Assembly (NCBI GenBank): GCA_911728455.2 | Contig: OU452228.1 | Coordinates: forward strand, 9,410,629-9,474,628 | Direction: 5' to 3' | DNA length: 64,000 nucleotides | Origin: Marthasterias glacialis | Taxonomy: Eukaryota; Echinodermata; Asteroidea; Forcipulatida; Asteriidae | In this document: piece after piece, positions 31,691-45,600 of the stretch | How positions within the stretch are numbered: position 1 is the stretch's first letter | Layout of the letters: each line of letters opens with the position of its first letter | Made by a program: the position numbers and the translations under genes | The notes under the pieces: generated by a model | Database searches by the model: none | Seen by the model: only the letters and a program-made list of their open reading frames with translations | Told to the model about the DNA's origin: nothing

Positions 31691-33170
31691 AGCCAAAGGG
31701 TGATAGTGTGGTGGAGCACCAGTGACAAAGTGAATTTTAGGTCAAACTGTTGTAATTATTCAAAATTCAAAGTTGTTGCCCATAAAATGTCACTGGAAGC
31801 TTACAACTGATTTATGGTGTACTAGAAAGCTGCCTGATCTTGAATCATTTGAAAAATAAGTTGGAAACAAGGAGTTTAGTAATGCTGTCCCTCCGCATAT
31901 TGAAATGTCTTGTTCATAATGTCTGGTGTTGGCCTCTACGGTTACGCATCCCCGACGCGCGTTTTCTGTGTGAAAGAATGTGTACCGGAAACAGACTACG
32001 AAAGTGTCTTCAACCTAGACTTTGTTAAGTCGACCAAGCATTTTAATAACGGGTAAAAAGATAACCACACTGTTTCAACTGGTGGTAAGCGACTAATGTA
32101 CTTGTCGCGTTGCTCTTCGCCGATTGGTCAACATATTATTTGAAAGACAAAAAAAGAATTAAGTCTTAATTAATTTAATACTGTTATTGTCGTTCTTTGT
32201 GTATTAAGTTCTTTCCTTCTTTTTTTATTATTGTATTACTGTTGTTAAGTTAGTTAAATATTTGTGACATCAGGAATCGTCCACTGTTTTCCAATTGTCT
32301 ATTGTATTGTTGTGCATAATTTTTTTTATTCTATCTGAATAAAATAATAATAATAATTTGTGTATATAAAATGTACATTACTGGGTGTCGACCCCATGCA
32401 ACCCGGACATCACTCGTTACAAAACTTGAGAGCCGCAGAGCCGCAGACCATAGAGCAAGTACAATAAATCTTATCATTATGGAGATTACACTGTCCGATC
32501 ATTAACTTTTGATATGATTTATGAAGAAAGGGCAGGGGCACATCTCATACTTTTTTGTCTTTGGTCAGCATGAGTCACTCAGTTGGCAAACTTGTTTCAT
32601 TCATTGTATTGTTCCGATTGCCTTGGTATGTTCGCTCTTAGTGTTTTATTGTCTATCTCACATTACTATTCTCAGTAATCATGGTGATTGCCTGACAGTA
32701 AGTGTCCTGGGCTTTGTTATCTTGTTTATTTGTTGAATAAAGACATGTGGAAACGTAATGATACCTGGTGTTCCCCTCGCCAGCCAGAAAGACCCTGGAA
32801 TGTACAAGGTCACTCTTGTCAGTGTAAACAAGCGCCATTTGTATGAGGTAAGCTCGGGTCGTCCTTGGTAGGCCAAACTACATGACACAGTTTTGGGAAG
32901 AAACAAATATTATTGGCAAATTTTAGAAGAAAATTGCACCTGAATATAACACCATTTAAACAAATGCCTATATGGCCATAAACGATGACACCAACTTGAT
33001 AACCTTCAGAGAAGCGGCTTCATGACACGATAGTTGCATAACAATTTCCAGATGTTTCTTTTATGTATGCTTTCAATTCTGCTATAAAATTATAACTAAA
33101 TTGTACAGTAGGGCCTATGCAATTAATGGCCAGTTGCTTCTCACTCAATCATCACATTTCAATTTTAAGT

Positions 33171-33172
<2 letters not shown>

Positions 33173-33202
<30 letters not shown>
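33173..33202 (+). repeat. Poly(T) run
   Basis: About 29 uninterrupted T, 400 bp upstream of the SH3D19 start codon. Confidence 0.9.
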
Positions 33203-33204
<2 letters not shown>

Positions 33205-33254
33205 GACTTTTACCTGGCGTATGAATACAATGCGGAGCTATGATGAGGGGGGAT

Positions 33255-33345
33255 ACCCACTTCTCTAGGATTCGGTCTCGTCAGTGCTCTAGAATGGGAG
33301 AGGGGTCTTGGGTTCGAATCCCACCCTTGCCTGCAAATGAATTCC
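33255..33345 (+). mobile_element. tRNA-like SINE head, fragment
   Basis: GCTCTAGAATGGGAGAGGGGTCTTGGGTTCGAATCCC type sequence with an exact B box; body diverged. Upstream of SH3D19 exon 1. Confidence 0.5.
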
Positions 33346-33601
33346 TCGGGAAAGTCTGGAAACACTGCTACATAGTTAGTGCTAACTGCTTATCACGGTG
33401 TTATAATGGTAAAACTTCCAAAAAATGACAACTCAATATAAGATAGTAAAGGACTGATACAAGTCTCATACAGTGCTACTGATGCGGAAGCGTTTTGCAC
33501 AGCGATTCTCCCCGTAACGATATGATCATCACAAGATACTGCACAAAACGGTCACCCACAAAAATAATCTAAACTTGCTTCTGAACCCTTCCTTGTCAGC
33601 G

Positions 33602-33674
33602 ATGAGTGAGCAATCGACTGGAAACCCTGTCCCAGTTAAAAGACCTACAATCATACGAGCTGGAACAAAATCTG
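33602..33674 (+). CDS. SH3D19: SH3D19 exon 1: start
   Basis: Encodes [12 protein letters not shown] followed by [12 protein letters not shown]. The PTIIR motif recurs at 40089 in exon 6 and matches human PTVIRIPAKPG. TAA in the same frame at 33515-33517 with no ATG until 33602 fixes the start. Donor GTAAAA, ends with one base of a Gly codon. Confidence 0.8.
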
Positions 33675-36600
33675 GTAAAATTAATCATTTTATTAACTTA
33701 GTAAATGATCAGCCAAAACTAACGTTACATACACCCTTCTTGGTCTCTTGTATCGTTGATAAACGTCAAGTGTTGTTATAAATTTAACGTCTATTTCCGA
33801 CATATAAACTTTCTATAACCATTGATAACATTTTAAATAAATGAATGTAATGGAATGCAGTTTTAAAAGTTACTTTTCCAGTTGTTGGGCTCTTAAATTT
33901 TAAACTTATCACATTTTTTCACAAGACAAATGTTTCAGACTTAAACTTAAAATTGTCTTTAATTACTGAATTAGTTTACTGTTTTTTATTTTTAAATCGT
34001 AAAGATGAAACAGAATTTAGAAAGGATCATTCGAGTTAAATGATTCTTTCTAAACACTGTCATCTTAAAAAAAAAAAAAAAAAAAAAGTAAACAAATTGA
34101 AGAAAATTTAAAGTTTCACTTTTAAAAAATTAACTTAGTTTGTCACTTAAAAAAGATAAAGGTAGCAAACTTTGAAGAAATATATTTGTAACTTAAGCCA
34201 TTCTTTATCAATGCTGTACCATTGTGTGAAATTAATTTCTTCCTTTTTGTTGTGTGGAAAATATGCCGTATTGCCCCTTTTTTCACTTATTTTGACCACT
34301 AATATCTTATTTACCCAAATAAGATTGTGTTTTTGGTCGTAATAGGTGAAAAAGTGGCCATTGGATGCGGTATTTTTTGTCTAAATTTTTAAGTGACTCC
34401 TCTTTTTTTATAAAAATCCCTGATAAAATGCATGATCGTTTTGCTGGGCCCAGTTTGTTATTTGCTTTATGTTTAACTCTCCCCCGTTTGGTTTGCATGC
34501 GCAGTATATTAAATATTTAGTTTCATATATGCATGTGTAGGATCTACTAATATTGATGAGGACAATTCTAACCAGAGTTCTAACTCACCATCTGAGGGAG
34601 ATACAAACTCACAGCCTGCTGATAACAGGTACTTTGTTCAAGTTTGTGTGCTCTCAAAAAAGTAAAAAATTACTCTTTGGCTAAAATGCCGTATACGGCT
34701 GCCACTTTATCTCCCTTTAATTTAGATCAGATTATATCATTACCTGTCCAGAAAAGTTGACAAAATGTATACATAGAGGAACAGAATGATTACAAAGTGT
34801 CAAAATTATTTAAAAAAAATAAGCAATTTTTTACGTCTACATTGGGCTTGACAATGCTACTCGCTAAAAGCCATTTTTAGTTCTTTTGGGCATGAATGCA
34901 GGAAAGTGCCGGCTGCGCAATAGAATGTCCACTTGAATTTTTTTTTTTTAAGGTCAATATTTAACATTTTTTGCAACCAATTCCTCGAGAGGAATATTAA
35001 AAAAGGGAAAGAAATCCCAACATCCATTAAAAAAACTCAAAAATCTCATATTTGTAAAGAAAATTATTAATGCCCTGTTTTGCGTCCACCGAATTGATAT
35101 GATCCTTTTAAAAAGAGGATGTTGATTTTATTAAAACCTCACTTAAATTGTGGCACATTGTGGCCGACCATCATCAGTCAAGATTACCTACGTGTAGACT
35201 GTAAATGCTTGGTTGCCCTGAGCAACAGATTTATTTGCACATGGGAAGAATCATATTATTTGTGTTTTGTACCCATACACCAATGTGTGTTAAGTTACTT
35301 TCCCAAGTCCAGTGAAAAACTAATCCAGGGGCGTATTCCTCGTGTGGGATTCAAGGAATATGCCTGTTGATTTTTTTCACAGGACTCAGGGAAAGTACTG
35401 AGTATACACTGCTTAACACTCATCAGTGTATGGGTAAAAAAACATGAATAATATTCTTTATCCCCGATGCAAAAATTAACATCTATTAAAAGAAAGAATC
35501 ATAGTTATACACTGCACTTTGAGTCTCATTTTTAACAATCAAAAGATCACAGAGACACCTGTACTATGCCAGTGTACTATGAACAATAATAAAAAGAAAA
35601 CACTTTGTGGTGATTGGTTCTAACAATACAGTCTGCAATCTGTTGAAGTAAATGTGTGCAGTGCTGTAGATGTACAAACAAGTACCACAGTCTCTGTACA
35701 TAAGAGTTTGGATTGTTCCAAATGAATTTTTGTGGAGGGGAAACATTAAGCATATAACAACTTGCATTAGTTTGCTTTGAATAGTTTGGAAATTTAGTTT
35801 GAAAGAATCCAACAAATTTCATTAAAAATTGCAGATGTTTTTGTTTGTTTTCATTTTCAAACTTTGTATTTACAAGTTGATATCTAATAAGCATGTTTGA
35901 AACAGTCAATTTTGCAAACGACTTATAACATGACATTCAGAATAACCAATGTTTGAACATTTGTACACAAACTTGTTGTTGCTTGGCAATTTCAGAATGG
36001 CCCCCTCGGTGTATCTCCTTGCATCTGTAGATGAAGAGGCATTTGAAAAATGCACCTTGGGTTTAACACTGCACCTGCTTAGTAATCTCCTCATGTAGAC
36101 CTTTATCATGATGCCACTATCTTTGTCACGTTCCCCGTGTACATTTCCAGTAATGAATACTGATTGTTACTTAATCATAAAGGGATCAGGCTAGTTTGCC
36201 CTTCCAGCCTCGGTCTGAGTACATTTAAACGAATGGGGAGATAAACAAGATGGCTTTAACATTATGAGGGTCTAATGCACATGAGTTGAAACTGTTTGTG
36301 TTTATTTCTGATTTATTTTTTTTATTTTTTTGTTTTTTTTTATGTTTATGTATTTATATGTGTTTCGTATTGGGTAAGGTTGGTGATTACTGCAGGGAAG
36401 GATTGGCCTGTATTTCTAATATTCTTTTCAATTTTTCACAGTGATGTTGTGATTCGCCGACAGCCTCCAGCAAGACCATCCACTGGTAATGTACCCTCTT
36501 CATCAGGTGCCTCAGGATCGGTTTCACTACATGTAGATAGATGGTGCAATCTATTAAAGTGCATACTATTAGTATCCACAATTCCTTTGAACGACAGTAT

Positions 36601-39600
36601 TCCTAAAGGAAGCTTGGGCCACATTCAGCAATAAAAGGAATGTTGTTCATGGTCTGCTTGCCTCATTCAATGTAAAAAAAAAAAAAAAAAAAACATTTTG
36701 GAGGCAAGGAGCTAAACAAAACAGGTCGGTTTACAGAGGACATGGCCTCAGCATCTCCAATTATTTTAAGAAATGACAAAAGCAAAATTGGCAACATCTA
36801 GCAAATGCTGTATTCATTGTTTGAATTACTATTGAACAACAACAATATGTAAAAACAACAATTTTAAATCCTGCATGTTAAATCCTGCATAAGATTCGAA
36901 CTGGCTCTAGTTACCGGGCAAGCTCGGTGGTCTAGTGGTAAGACATCCGCTCAAAGGTGTTGGGTTTGAATCCCGCCCGAGCCTATGGGTGTTTTTGTTT
37001 TTTTACAGGACTCAGGGAAAGTACTGAGTATACAGTGCTTAACACACATGGGTGTATGGGTAAAACACAACAAATATCTAATCCTGCAGTTGAATAAACT
37101 TATAAGACATTTTGCTATGTTTTGAATGGCACCAGGTTTTAATAAACTAATGGAAACAATTTAACATTGTTGTTACCATTCCCTTGTACAGGCCCAGGAA
37201 GACCTCCAGTCCAACTCAAAGCTAGACCAGCAAGTGTTCACTTGAAACCTCAGATCAAGCGAAGCACTAGACCAGCTAGTGTCCATCTCCCTCTGTCCCA
37301 GGGGCCTAGCATCAAGGATAAACCATCCTCTGGAAGCAATCCCCAGAAAAAGTATGATAGAAACAAGGTTGTATTTTGAACGCATGAACACAGGCAATGG
37401 GGTTTAAACCCTCCTACTATTGTAACATTTTACAGCGAGTTGACTTCTATTTGAAACCATTTAAAAATATGGGATGTGTGTGGCGGCACAGAACTGTGCA
37501 CAGAACTGTCTGTCCGCATGTATGTACTGTGTAGATGTGTTTGCCACATACCATCATATTGCAGGCTGGCATAGTGCATCTATCGATCAAAGCAAAGTGA
37601 ATGGTATTGATTGGTCTGATAGTAGGAGGGTTGACTTTGTACCGTGTAGACGCATTCACCACATGGTATCATATTGCAAGCTGGCCTAGTGCAAATCATC
37701 CAAAACCACAGTGAATGAATATGAATGGTTAAACAATGGGAGGGATAATGCAATAATGATGTGTCTTACTGCTTTGTTCTAAATGCCCTTTTCTCAAGAA
37801 AAATTGCCTTCTCCTTCAGAGAGGTGAATGTGTATCATCTTCTTAAAAGAGACATACCCGTAAAGAAGTCAGTGTATAATAAACACATTTTGCATTATAT
37901 ATTATCATAGAGAAGATCCTAAAAGTTCCACTGTTGATTGGAGCTGTGAACAGTGCATGTGTAACATTTATCATATGGATACTTTATCCCACCACCAGAC
38001 GACCAGAAATAACCATCGTCTCCGCCAGACCACTCAGTGAGGTTGGTGGGTTCTCTAAAGGCACCTCTGGTTCAGTCCCTTCGCCCTCTTTGAAAACCCC
38101 AGCAGCTCCCAAACAGACACCTGCAGTCGACAGCACCTCAAACATCCCAGGGAGGGCATCTCAGCATCCTGTTGCTGCTCCAAGACGTGGTTCAAATTTG
38201 GATGTAGAAGCTTCAAGATCTAACCCACAGTCGGTTGAAAATAGATCAGGTGAGTCAATCAAGTGGTGTACTCAAAAGTTTCGGTGAAACGCTGTGAGTT
38301 TTATCAAAAACAAATTAACATAATGGGCTTCTGCTTTAAGAAAGATTGTTGTCATGGAAACCAAACAAATGCTCTATGGCGATGAGGGATGATTCAGCAT
38401 TGGCACATATTTGCACGCATTGTTTGAGTTTTAACATAGCGGTGGCATGGTGTTAAAACTAATGTTTTGTTCAATGGGAGTTGCCTGCATGAATGAGTTT
38501 TTTCCCTTCGAGCTTTGCACCTTTCTTTTGTGTACGTTTGATATGTTGTAAGCATGCTGTATGCCCTGTGTTTATGATTTTCTTTTCCTTTCACTGTTAA
38601 CCTCTCAGAGCCACCTGGTGTTACTGGTGCAACCAACATGTCTGGTCCACCCCCACCACTCCCATCAAACAGGCCGAAAGGCCCCTATGTCCCCCCTCCC
38701 CTGCCAAGCTCAAGGCCAAAAGCAGCTTACGTACATCCTGGGTCGGTGTCCTCTAGTTCAATTACAGAAGGGAGTTCCGATAAGCTTGATACCAGCCAGC
38801 CGAGCTCTGAACCAGTGCCTAAGCCAAGGCATCAAACAGTCGATGCAGGTATTGATGAAGCACCCCAAGGGGGTAGCCAGGCAGCTCCGAGCCGACCGCC
38901 ACAACCTGTGAATCACACCTCATTTGAGTCGTCAAAGCCAGTCATACCCAACAGTGAAAAGCCAGTGAAAGTGCTCCCCCCTGTACCAGTAGCTCCTAAA
39001 CTTGAGGCAGTAAACAAACCCCGTGAGGCACCAGCACATACCCAGCCACTTGTAAGTCGGTTCAAATCGCAAGTGCCAAATCCATCTGTTCGTCCAACAC
39101 CTGCGGAAAAACCAGCTGTGCCCCAACACACTGTGGTCCCTCCAAAGCCTGCGGAAAAACCTTCACTACCTCATCCCGTTGCACCTCCCAAACCATCACA
39201 GCGATCTGTGAACAGTTCAGAGCCTTCGTCTGATAACCAACTCGCTGCAGATTCACATAAACACTCTGAGAGTCAACCCCCAAGACCAACTATGCCTCTC
39301 AAACCCCCCACTACTGGAAACAAGTATTCCAGATCAGACATACTGTCCTTGTTTGACAGCACTTTTCAAAAGAACTCCAAACCAGAGAACAAAACTACTG
39401 ACACCGCTGCAAAAAATGCAAGAACTGAGAATGCCCTCAGGTTTGGCAGCGTGGCTGCAAATGCAGCTGCATCTGATGGAACTAGATCACAGAATGAGGT
39501 GCAGGCATTTCAGTATGCAGGTGCAGTGGCCCAGAACACAACGGCCGAAGACGTGAATAATATTGGCGGAGCTGTGGAGGAATTAGGGAAATCTGAAGAT

Positions 39601-42600
39601 GGTCGCAAGGCGGTGAGCTCCTTTTCACGCATAGCCAAGGGCACAGCATCTGATGTTAGATCATCCGACTCGTCATCCGGTGACCTAAAATGGCAGGTAG
39701 CCAGCTCAGCTGCGAAGAACGTCACTGCTGATGATGCTAAGAACATAGGCAAGGCTGGTGTGTCCATCGCAAGATCAGAGCAAGGGCGCAAAGCAGCTTC
39801 GTCGATCTTCAGTATAGCCAAATCAAGTATGAACCAAGTGAACGAATCGCAGGCAAAAAATTCTGCTTCGCAGCACCCTTCCGCAAGGGCAAGACCAAAA
39901 AACACAGGGCAGCAAGGCGGGTCTGGATTCGGCATGAACAGCCTGATGGGTCTTATGCCACCGCCTAAGACCCCTGTGCAGCCAGCCCCGAAGCCGTCCA
40001 CAGCAGGTGGGCATAGAGCAGTACCAGTGCCAAAGTTTAAGATCTCAAATGAGCCGGTAAAGTCAGAAGGTGGGCCTCGCTCCAAGCCAACGATCATCAG
40101 GCCGGGAGCTGACAAGCCAGGATCAAAACCCAACAGTCGGAGCAGTTCACCTGATATCAAACGCAAGGTGCCACCACCCAGGGTGAGTTTGCTATTCAAC
40201 AAGTTTGCCTTAACAAGTATTCACAATTTTAGTTATATGCACACAGAATATCAACTGCCATTATAGAATGTCAACTGCCATTATAGAATGTCAATCGAAA
40301 TAGATTGGGCAAGTCTGACGCATGTTCAAGCATTAGAATCCCTTAAAGTTTGCAAATTTATTTCCTTCATACATTGAAGCAACGTCCTTGGGAACTCAAG
40401 GTTCCCCTAAAAATCACATACTCTGTAGGTCCCATATTAGCCAAAGTAAAACCTTCTGGACGTTACATTTTGAAGGCCAACCATAAAACTAAAAGCTAGT
40501 GCTTAGGGCCACATCATTTTTCACTACCGGCAAAACGAGAACGATAAAAACAAAAATCCTGGAATCGGGAAAGAGCCATGACGATTTACAGACCTGAAGT
40601 ATTATACATGTATGCAGAATAATATTAAAATCACAGTAGCTTGATAAAACGTCGTTTTATTGTCCTCAAAGCCCTCCACAGGACCAGGGAAATCTAAAGG
40701 TGCTGCTCCGCCCAGACCCAACGCCCCCAGTAACCAGCTGAAGTCATCCTCAAGCCAGAAACCAAAGAGGCAGGCCCCTATGAAGCCAGGGGGCCCACAA
40801 AGCAGAAAATCATCCCAGTCGGAGTCACTTCCACCTCGACCAGGACCTGGGCATCCACTGTATAATAAATACATGGTAGGTAAACGGTTTACTTGACCGT
40901 ACACGGTAGATAAACCCACTACCTGACTTTACCAGAAATTGACATTACAGATAAGTGACCCACTTTACAATACAATACAAGGTTTAAGTGGTTTGCCAAA
41001 CAGTACAGTAAATGAACAGATTATTTGGCTATATGATGAATACATGGAATAAATTCAATAACAAACTTTTCTTGACCTGAAGAATTTTAGTATAGTATTG
41101 TATTCACCAGTTTTAAAGGAAAAAAGTCAAATCGGATCGTATTAAATTGCTTACCAACTTTGGTTAAACTTTATCCCGCTGCCCTCCCCCCCCCCAAAAA
41201 AAAAAATAAATAAATAAATGAATGACTAAAAAAAAAAAAAAAATAGAAAAAGAAAAAAAATTAATAGATGTTAATTTTTGCATCGGAGATAAAGAATATT
41301 ATTTATGGGGGTTTTTGTTTTGTTTTTTTTACCCACCATACACCAACGTGTGTTAAGCACTGTGAAAAAATCCACAGACATATTCCATGGGTGGGATTCG
41401 AACCCACGACCCCCGCCATTCTAGAGCAGATATCTTACCAACTGCTTCTAGCTGCGGGGTAATCTCGGTAGTCTAGTTGGTAAGACATCTGCTCTAGAAT
41501 GGTGGTGGTCGTCGGTTCGAATCCCACCTGAGGAATATGCCTGTGGATTTTTTTACACAGGACTCGGTGGAAAGTACGGAGTATACAATGCTTAACACAT
41601 CAGTGTAGGGGTGAAACAACAAAAAACACAAATAAAAAGATCATACTCGGCTAAATCCATAAAAAATCATTCCACAAGCAGGCATGTAACTTTTGTTGAT
41701 CAGTTGATCAGCCAGTTAGCTTTATGCTTTTTTCTATAATAAAACTGAACATACTACAAAGTTATGTGTGCTTGGCCATTTCCTCTCCTTGCATTGACAA
41801 AGTAGCATGTTTGCAGAAGGACTTGAGATTATCTGGTTTAGCAGTCCATGACAAAGAATCAGTCATAAATGACCTTGTAATAAAACTACTTCACCTGAGC
41901 CAAATTCCTAGATCCTGTATTTCCTGGTCGGTGCAAAATGTAATGTTTAGTCAATGGCAGTACATGAGTTCCTGTGTTTATTAATAGAGCTGGATGTGTT
42001 TATAATTAAAGGGGGGGTTATTTACATCGTCTTCTTGAAGAGAGGACTTGCCCTTCGCCCAATTTCATAGAGCTGTAATTTTAAACTCAACATTACCAAA
42101 GCACAATTGTTGCTGTACAGGACAGTAGTTACCAGGCTAAAATACCAAGCTATCTGGGCCCAATTCCATGGCTGTGCTTACTGCTGAGGTCTTCGCTTGC
42201 ATCCCATAGAATGTTGGTGAGAAGAAAAACCAAAATGTTTACAGATTTACATATACCTTACATTGTATAAAGATAATGATGGTAGAAAACTTTCCTTGAA
42301 ATATTTCTGCCTGAATTTTTTAAACAATAAATGACATAAGATCCAAGATAAGTTTTTGTCACAGTGAGACGAAAACTCTACCTGTAGAAATGCGTACCAA
42401 AATGCTGAATGCATTTTTACTGTTTTTTCGCAAATGAAAACAACGAAATGAGCGGACATTTTCACAGGTTGGTTTTATTACAAGTATCTTGATTTGTGCA
42501 AAGAATAAAAGCATTTACAGTCGGTTTACCAATGTTGAGCTGAGGCTTTAAAGGGCACTGCAAGCGCAGAATTCTATGGTAAGCAGCGACATGAAATTGA

Positions 42601-45600
42601 GCCCTGCGCTGTTTGTGACATGCCCTCTTTTCTTATTAGCGAACAATTTTTAAGCGGTATTTTCTGCTTTGTGAAATAGACCCCTTGCATAGGCCGCCAT
42701 GGCTGAGGGTCAAACAGTGGAAATGTGCTCTGTGTGTACACGCCACTTACAACTCTCAGCCAATAATAGGGCATCCTTTGAACTTAGTAAGGGGTGCTGT
42801 TTGAGTTTGTGATGTCATATGCAATGGGGTATATTGGGTCATGTCGTCAAGCCAAGGAAAGGTGTTTGTAAATTTAAAGTACAGCAGTAAGCATAGACAT
42901 CTATAGCCAACCAAATTGGTTGGTGGCAACTGAGCATTGAGAAGAGAGAGAGCCTGGAAGTTATCTTTCTACTTGTACTTTGTATACTTTCTGATTGGTA
43001 TTTCTTCCTTGTAGGTTTCAGAACCTCATGGGATTGCCTTGTATGACTACAAGCCAATTCAACCAGATGAACTTGGATTTAAGGTAAAAAGTACATTGCA
43101 TTTAAATCTGCAAAAGTAAGGTTTTTTTTTTAACCAATATCTCCAACATAAAAATAATATTACTTGTGAATATTGTGATGGCAATCAAGAAATACCGGGG
43201 CGAGCCCCTTCACTTTCCTGATGGTAGAGGGCGCTCTATCATTATAAGGGTGTCGTGGTTGAGCAGTTTACTGCACCAGGCTCAAGCTCTGGCTTTGTCA
43301 GAGTGTGGGTTTGAGTCCTGTTCGAGGCACTCGTGTCTGTGAGCAAGACACTTGACCACAACTGCTTTGTCCTTTGGGCGGGACGTAAAGCTGTAGGTTT
43401 CATGTGCTGTGTAATGCACAAGGACAGTTATCGTTGAAAAACACTTATTGTTAAAAGAGGGGATTTTACCCCTGTGTTTCTGCTACGGTTGGCTGCAGAT
43501 TGCACTGCATCACCTTGTAAACCCTTACAAGATGCTACATAAATGAGCATAATAATTTAAAATGGCTCTGCATACCTGTCGAAAAATACTGAGAGCTTTT
43601 AGATGGCGATGAAAAGTGCTATTTAAAAAATTGTGTGTTACTGTTGCTCAATGCACCTGATCAACAGATTAAAAAATCCAATCAGAAAAGACTTGGGCTC
43701 TAATGTTAGATATCCGTATCATGCCACAGACAAGCCATTCAACCATGACAGTGCATCAAATGGTCTCCAATCCAATTACACACAACAGTCAACAATAATT
43801 AACACGGGTAATTGTGTCTTTTGTTCTTCCATCTGGCCAATTGTCCATGACAATGGAACTCCTTGGAAATGTTTGTGGATACAATTAACTGCCCAAGGCC
43901 AAACCTATCATTAAGATTCATGCCTAGTCAACAGAATTCTGCAAAACTGTTCGTATGAAAAATGTGTACAATATTACAACGTGTAAAAAATAATGTGGGG
44001 GAAAAAAAAGTAAAAATTTGTGACTAATTTTGTAAAAATGTTACAAATCTTGTGGCGCAGGCAAACGATATGATCATCCTGTTGAAGCGTATTGATGCTG
44101 ATTGGCTGAAGGGACGATGCGGCAGTTCGGAAGGTCTAATCCCGGCAGCCTTCCTGAAAATCGTCAAAGACATTCCACAGACAGAGACTAAAGTACGTGT
44201 TCTAGGCATGTTTTATCTGTTCTGTTTCGTATTGTCTCAGGTCTTTATCATTAGGAAGCAAAACCTGCAGCCACGGTATGATATTCAGGACAGGTTTAAT
44301 AATCCAAGATGGAGGAATTTCTCCAAGCCCCATTATCTTTCTATTGAACTTGATTTGTATGTTCATATCATAGACATTTTTATGTATAGTCTCAAACACA
44401 GCAGAGTACAATCTATCACTGTTATAATAAATCAAAGCCAAGTATGCATAAACTAAAGAAAATGGGGTGAATACTGCCTCAGCACCGAGAGACATGCAGA
44501 TTCATTAATATATTTGTTGCATAGAAACGGGGCAAATGAAGAGTTTTCTTTCAGACAACCAACCCGTACCACACTATGCCACAACAGGGGCATGTTGAAG
44601 CCCACACATGCTTATGTAGAGAGTAGAGCCATTACCCAGTGCACTTCAATGAGAACGGCAAACAGGAAAAACCACTAGCTGTGCTCAATTGCAATGGAAT
44701 TTTGGCCACTGTTGGAAGGGATAAGGTTCTCAACCTTGGACATTTTCTGCAGTGGCAATCTGTGGCAATCTGTGGAACTTCTTGATCACACATACAATGC
44801 ATTGACAGATAGTCTGGCACGGGTTACTTCACCGTTGTGTGCATAGCATACAAGAGATTTCAAGGCATCTTTAATATACAAAGTTCAAATTGAGCAACGG
44901 TACAAGGACAGCACAAAATATGTTTAGTATCTTTACAACAAATTTCTTACCCAACCCAAACCTCCTACAGTCAAAATCTAATGAGCCAAGTGCAGTAGCC
45001 GTATTCAGCTTTGAAGGCTCAGCATCTGATGAGTTACATTTTGATGAAGGAGATACCATCATACTATTAGACAGGGTTGGAGACCAGTGGTATAAAGGAC
45101 AGTGTAGAGGGTCTACGGGTATCTTCCCTGCAAATCACGTCAAAGTTACTGTAAGTGTTTCAATCTGTTCTTAAAGATTACTATACAAGTATTATAAAGG
45201 GTTAAACAAGTTGTGTAGAAATTGGGGCTGATTTCACAGTACATGTTGAGAAGTTTTCATCTTCCAGAAAATGGTGTTTGAATGCAAGTTTTGTTTCTCT
45301 TTGATTTTGAAAAGCAACATGAATATTAAAGCTTTCAGTTTGTTTTGAGATTAACAGGCCAACACCTACTAGCATCCAGTTTGTTTCTAAATCAACAAGG
45401 CAATTACGAACAAACGTTCAGTTTATTTTTTAATGAACAAAACGGTATGAATAAACATTTACTTTGTTTTTAAATTATCAAAGCAACATGAATAAACATT
45501 CAGTTTATTTTTAAATCAACGAGGCAACAGCAACGAGCATGCAGTTTGTATTTAAGCTAACAAAGCCTGTAGCTTCTTTCATTAAAAAGGCAAGCACTTT

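Larger units (their letters stand above)
29612..33601. promoter_or_regulatory. Divergent JADE / SH3D19 intergenic region
   Basis: The two genes are transcribed away from each other with about 4 kb between start codons. The region contains a candidate JADE 5' UTR exon near 31.6 kb, a MITE copy (30660-31035), a partial SINE (30455-30605), and the poly(T) at 33173-33202. I see no convincing TATA box or initiator. Shared regulation is possible but not shown. Confidence 0.4.

Noticed and set aside
37934..37998. SH3D19 exon 5 starting at an upstream acceptor (TATCATAG near 37912)
   Set aside because: Reading from there in the required frame meets a stop or the wrong frame for RPEITIV; the acceptor CACCAG at 37997-37998 with the GTATGA donor of exon 4 gives a clean join.
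39510..40202. 230-codon minus-strand frame
   Set aside because: Shadow of the SH3D19 exon 6 coding sequence; no similarity to known proteins and no splice context.
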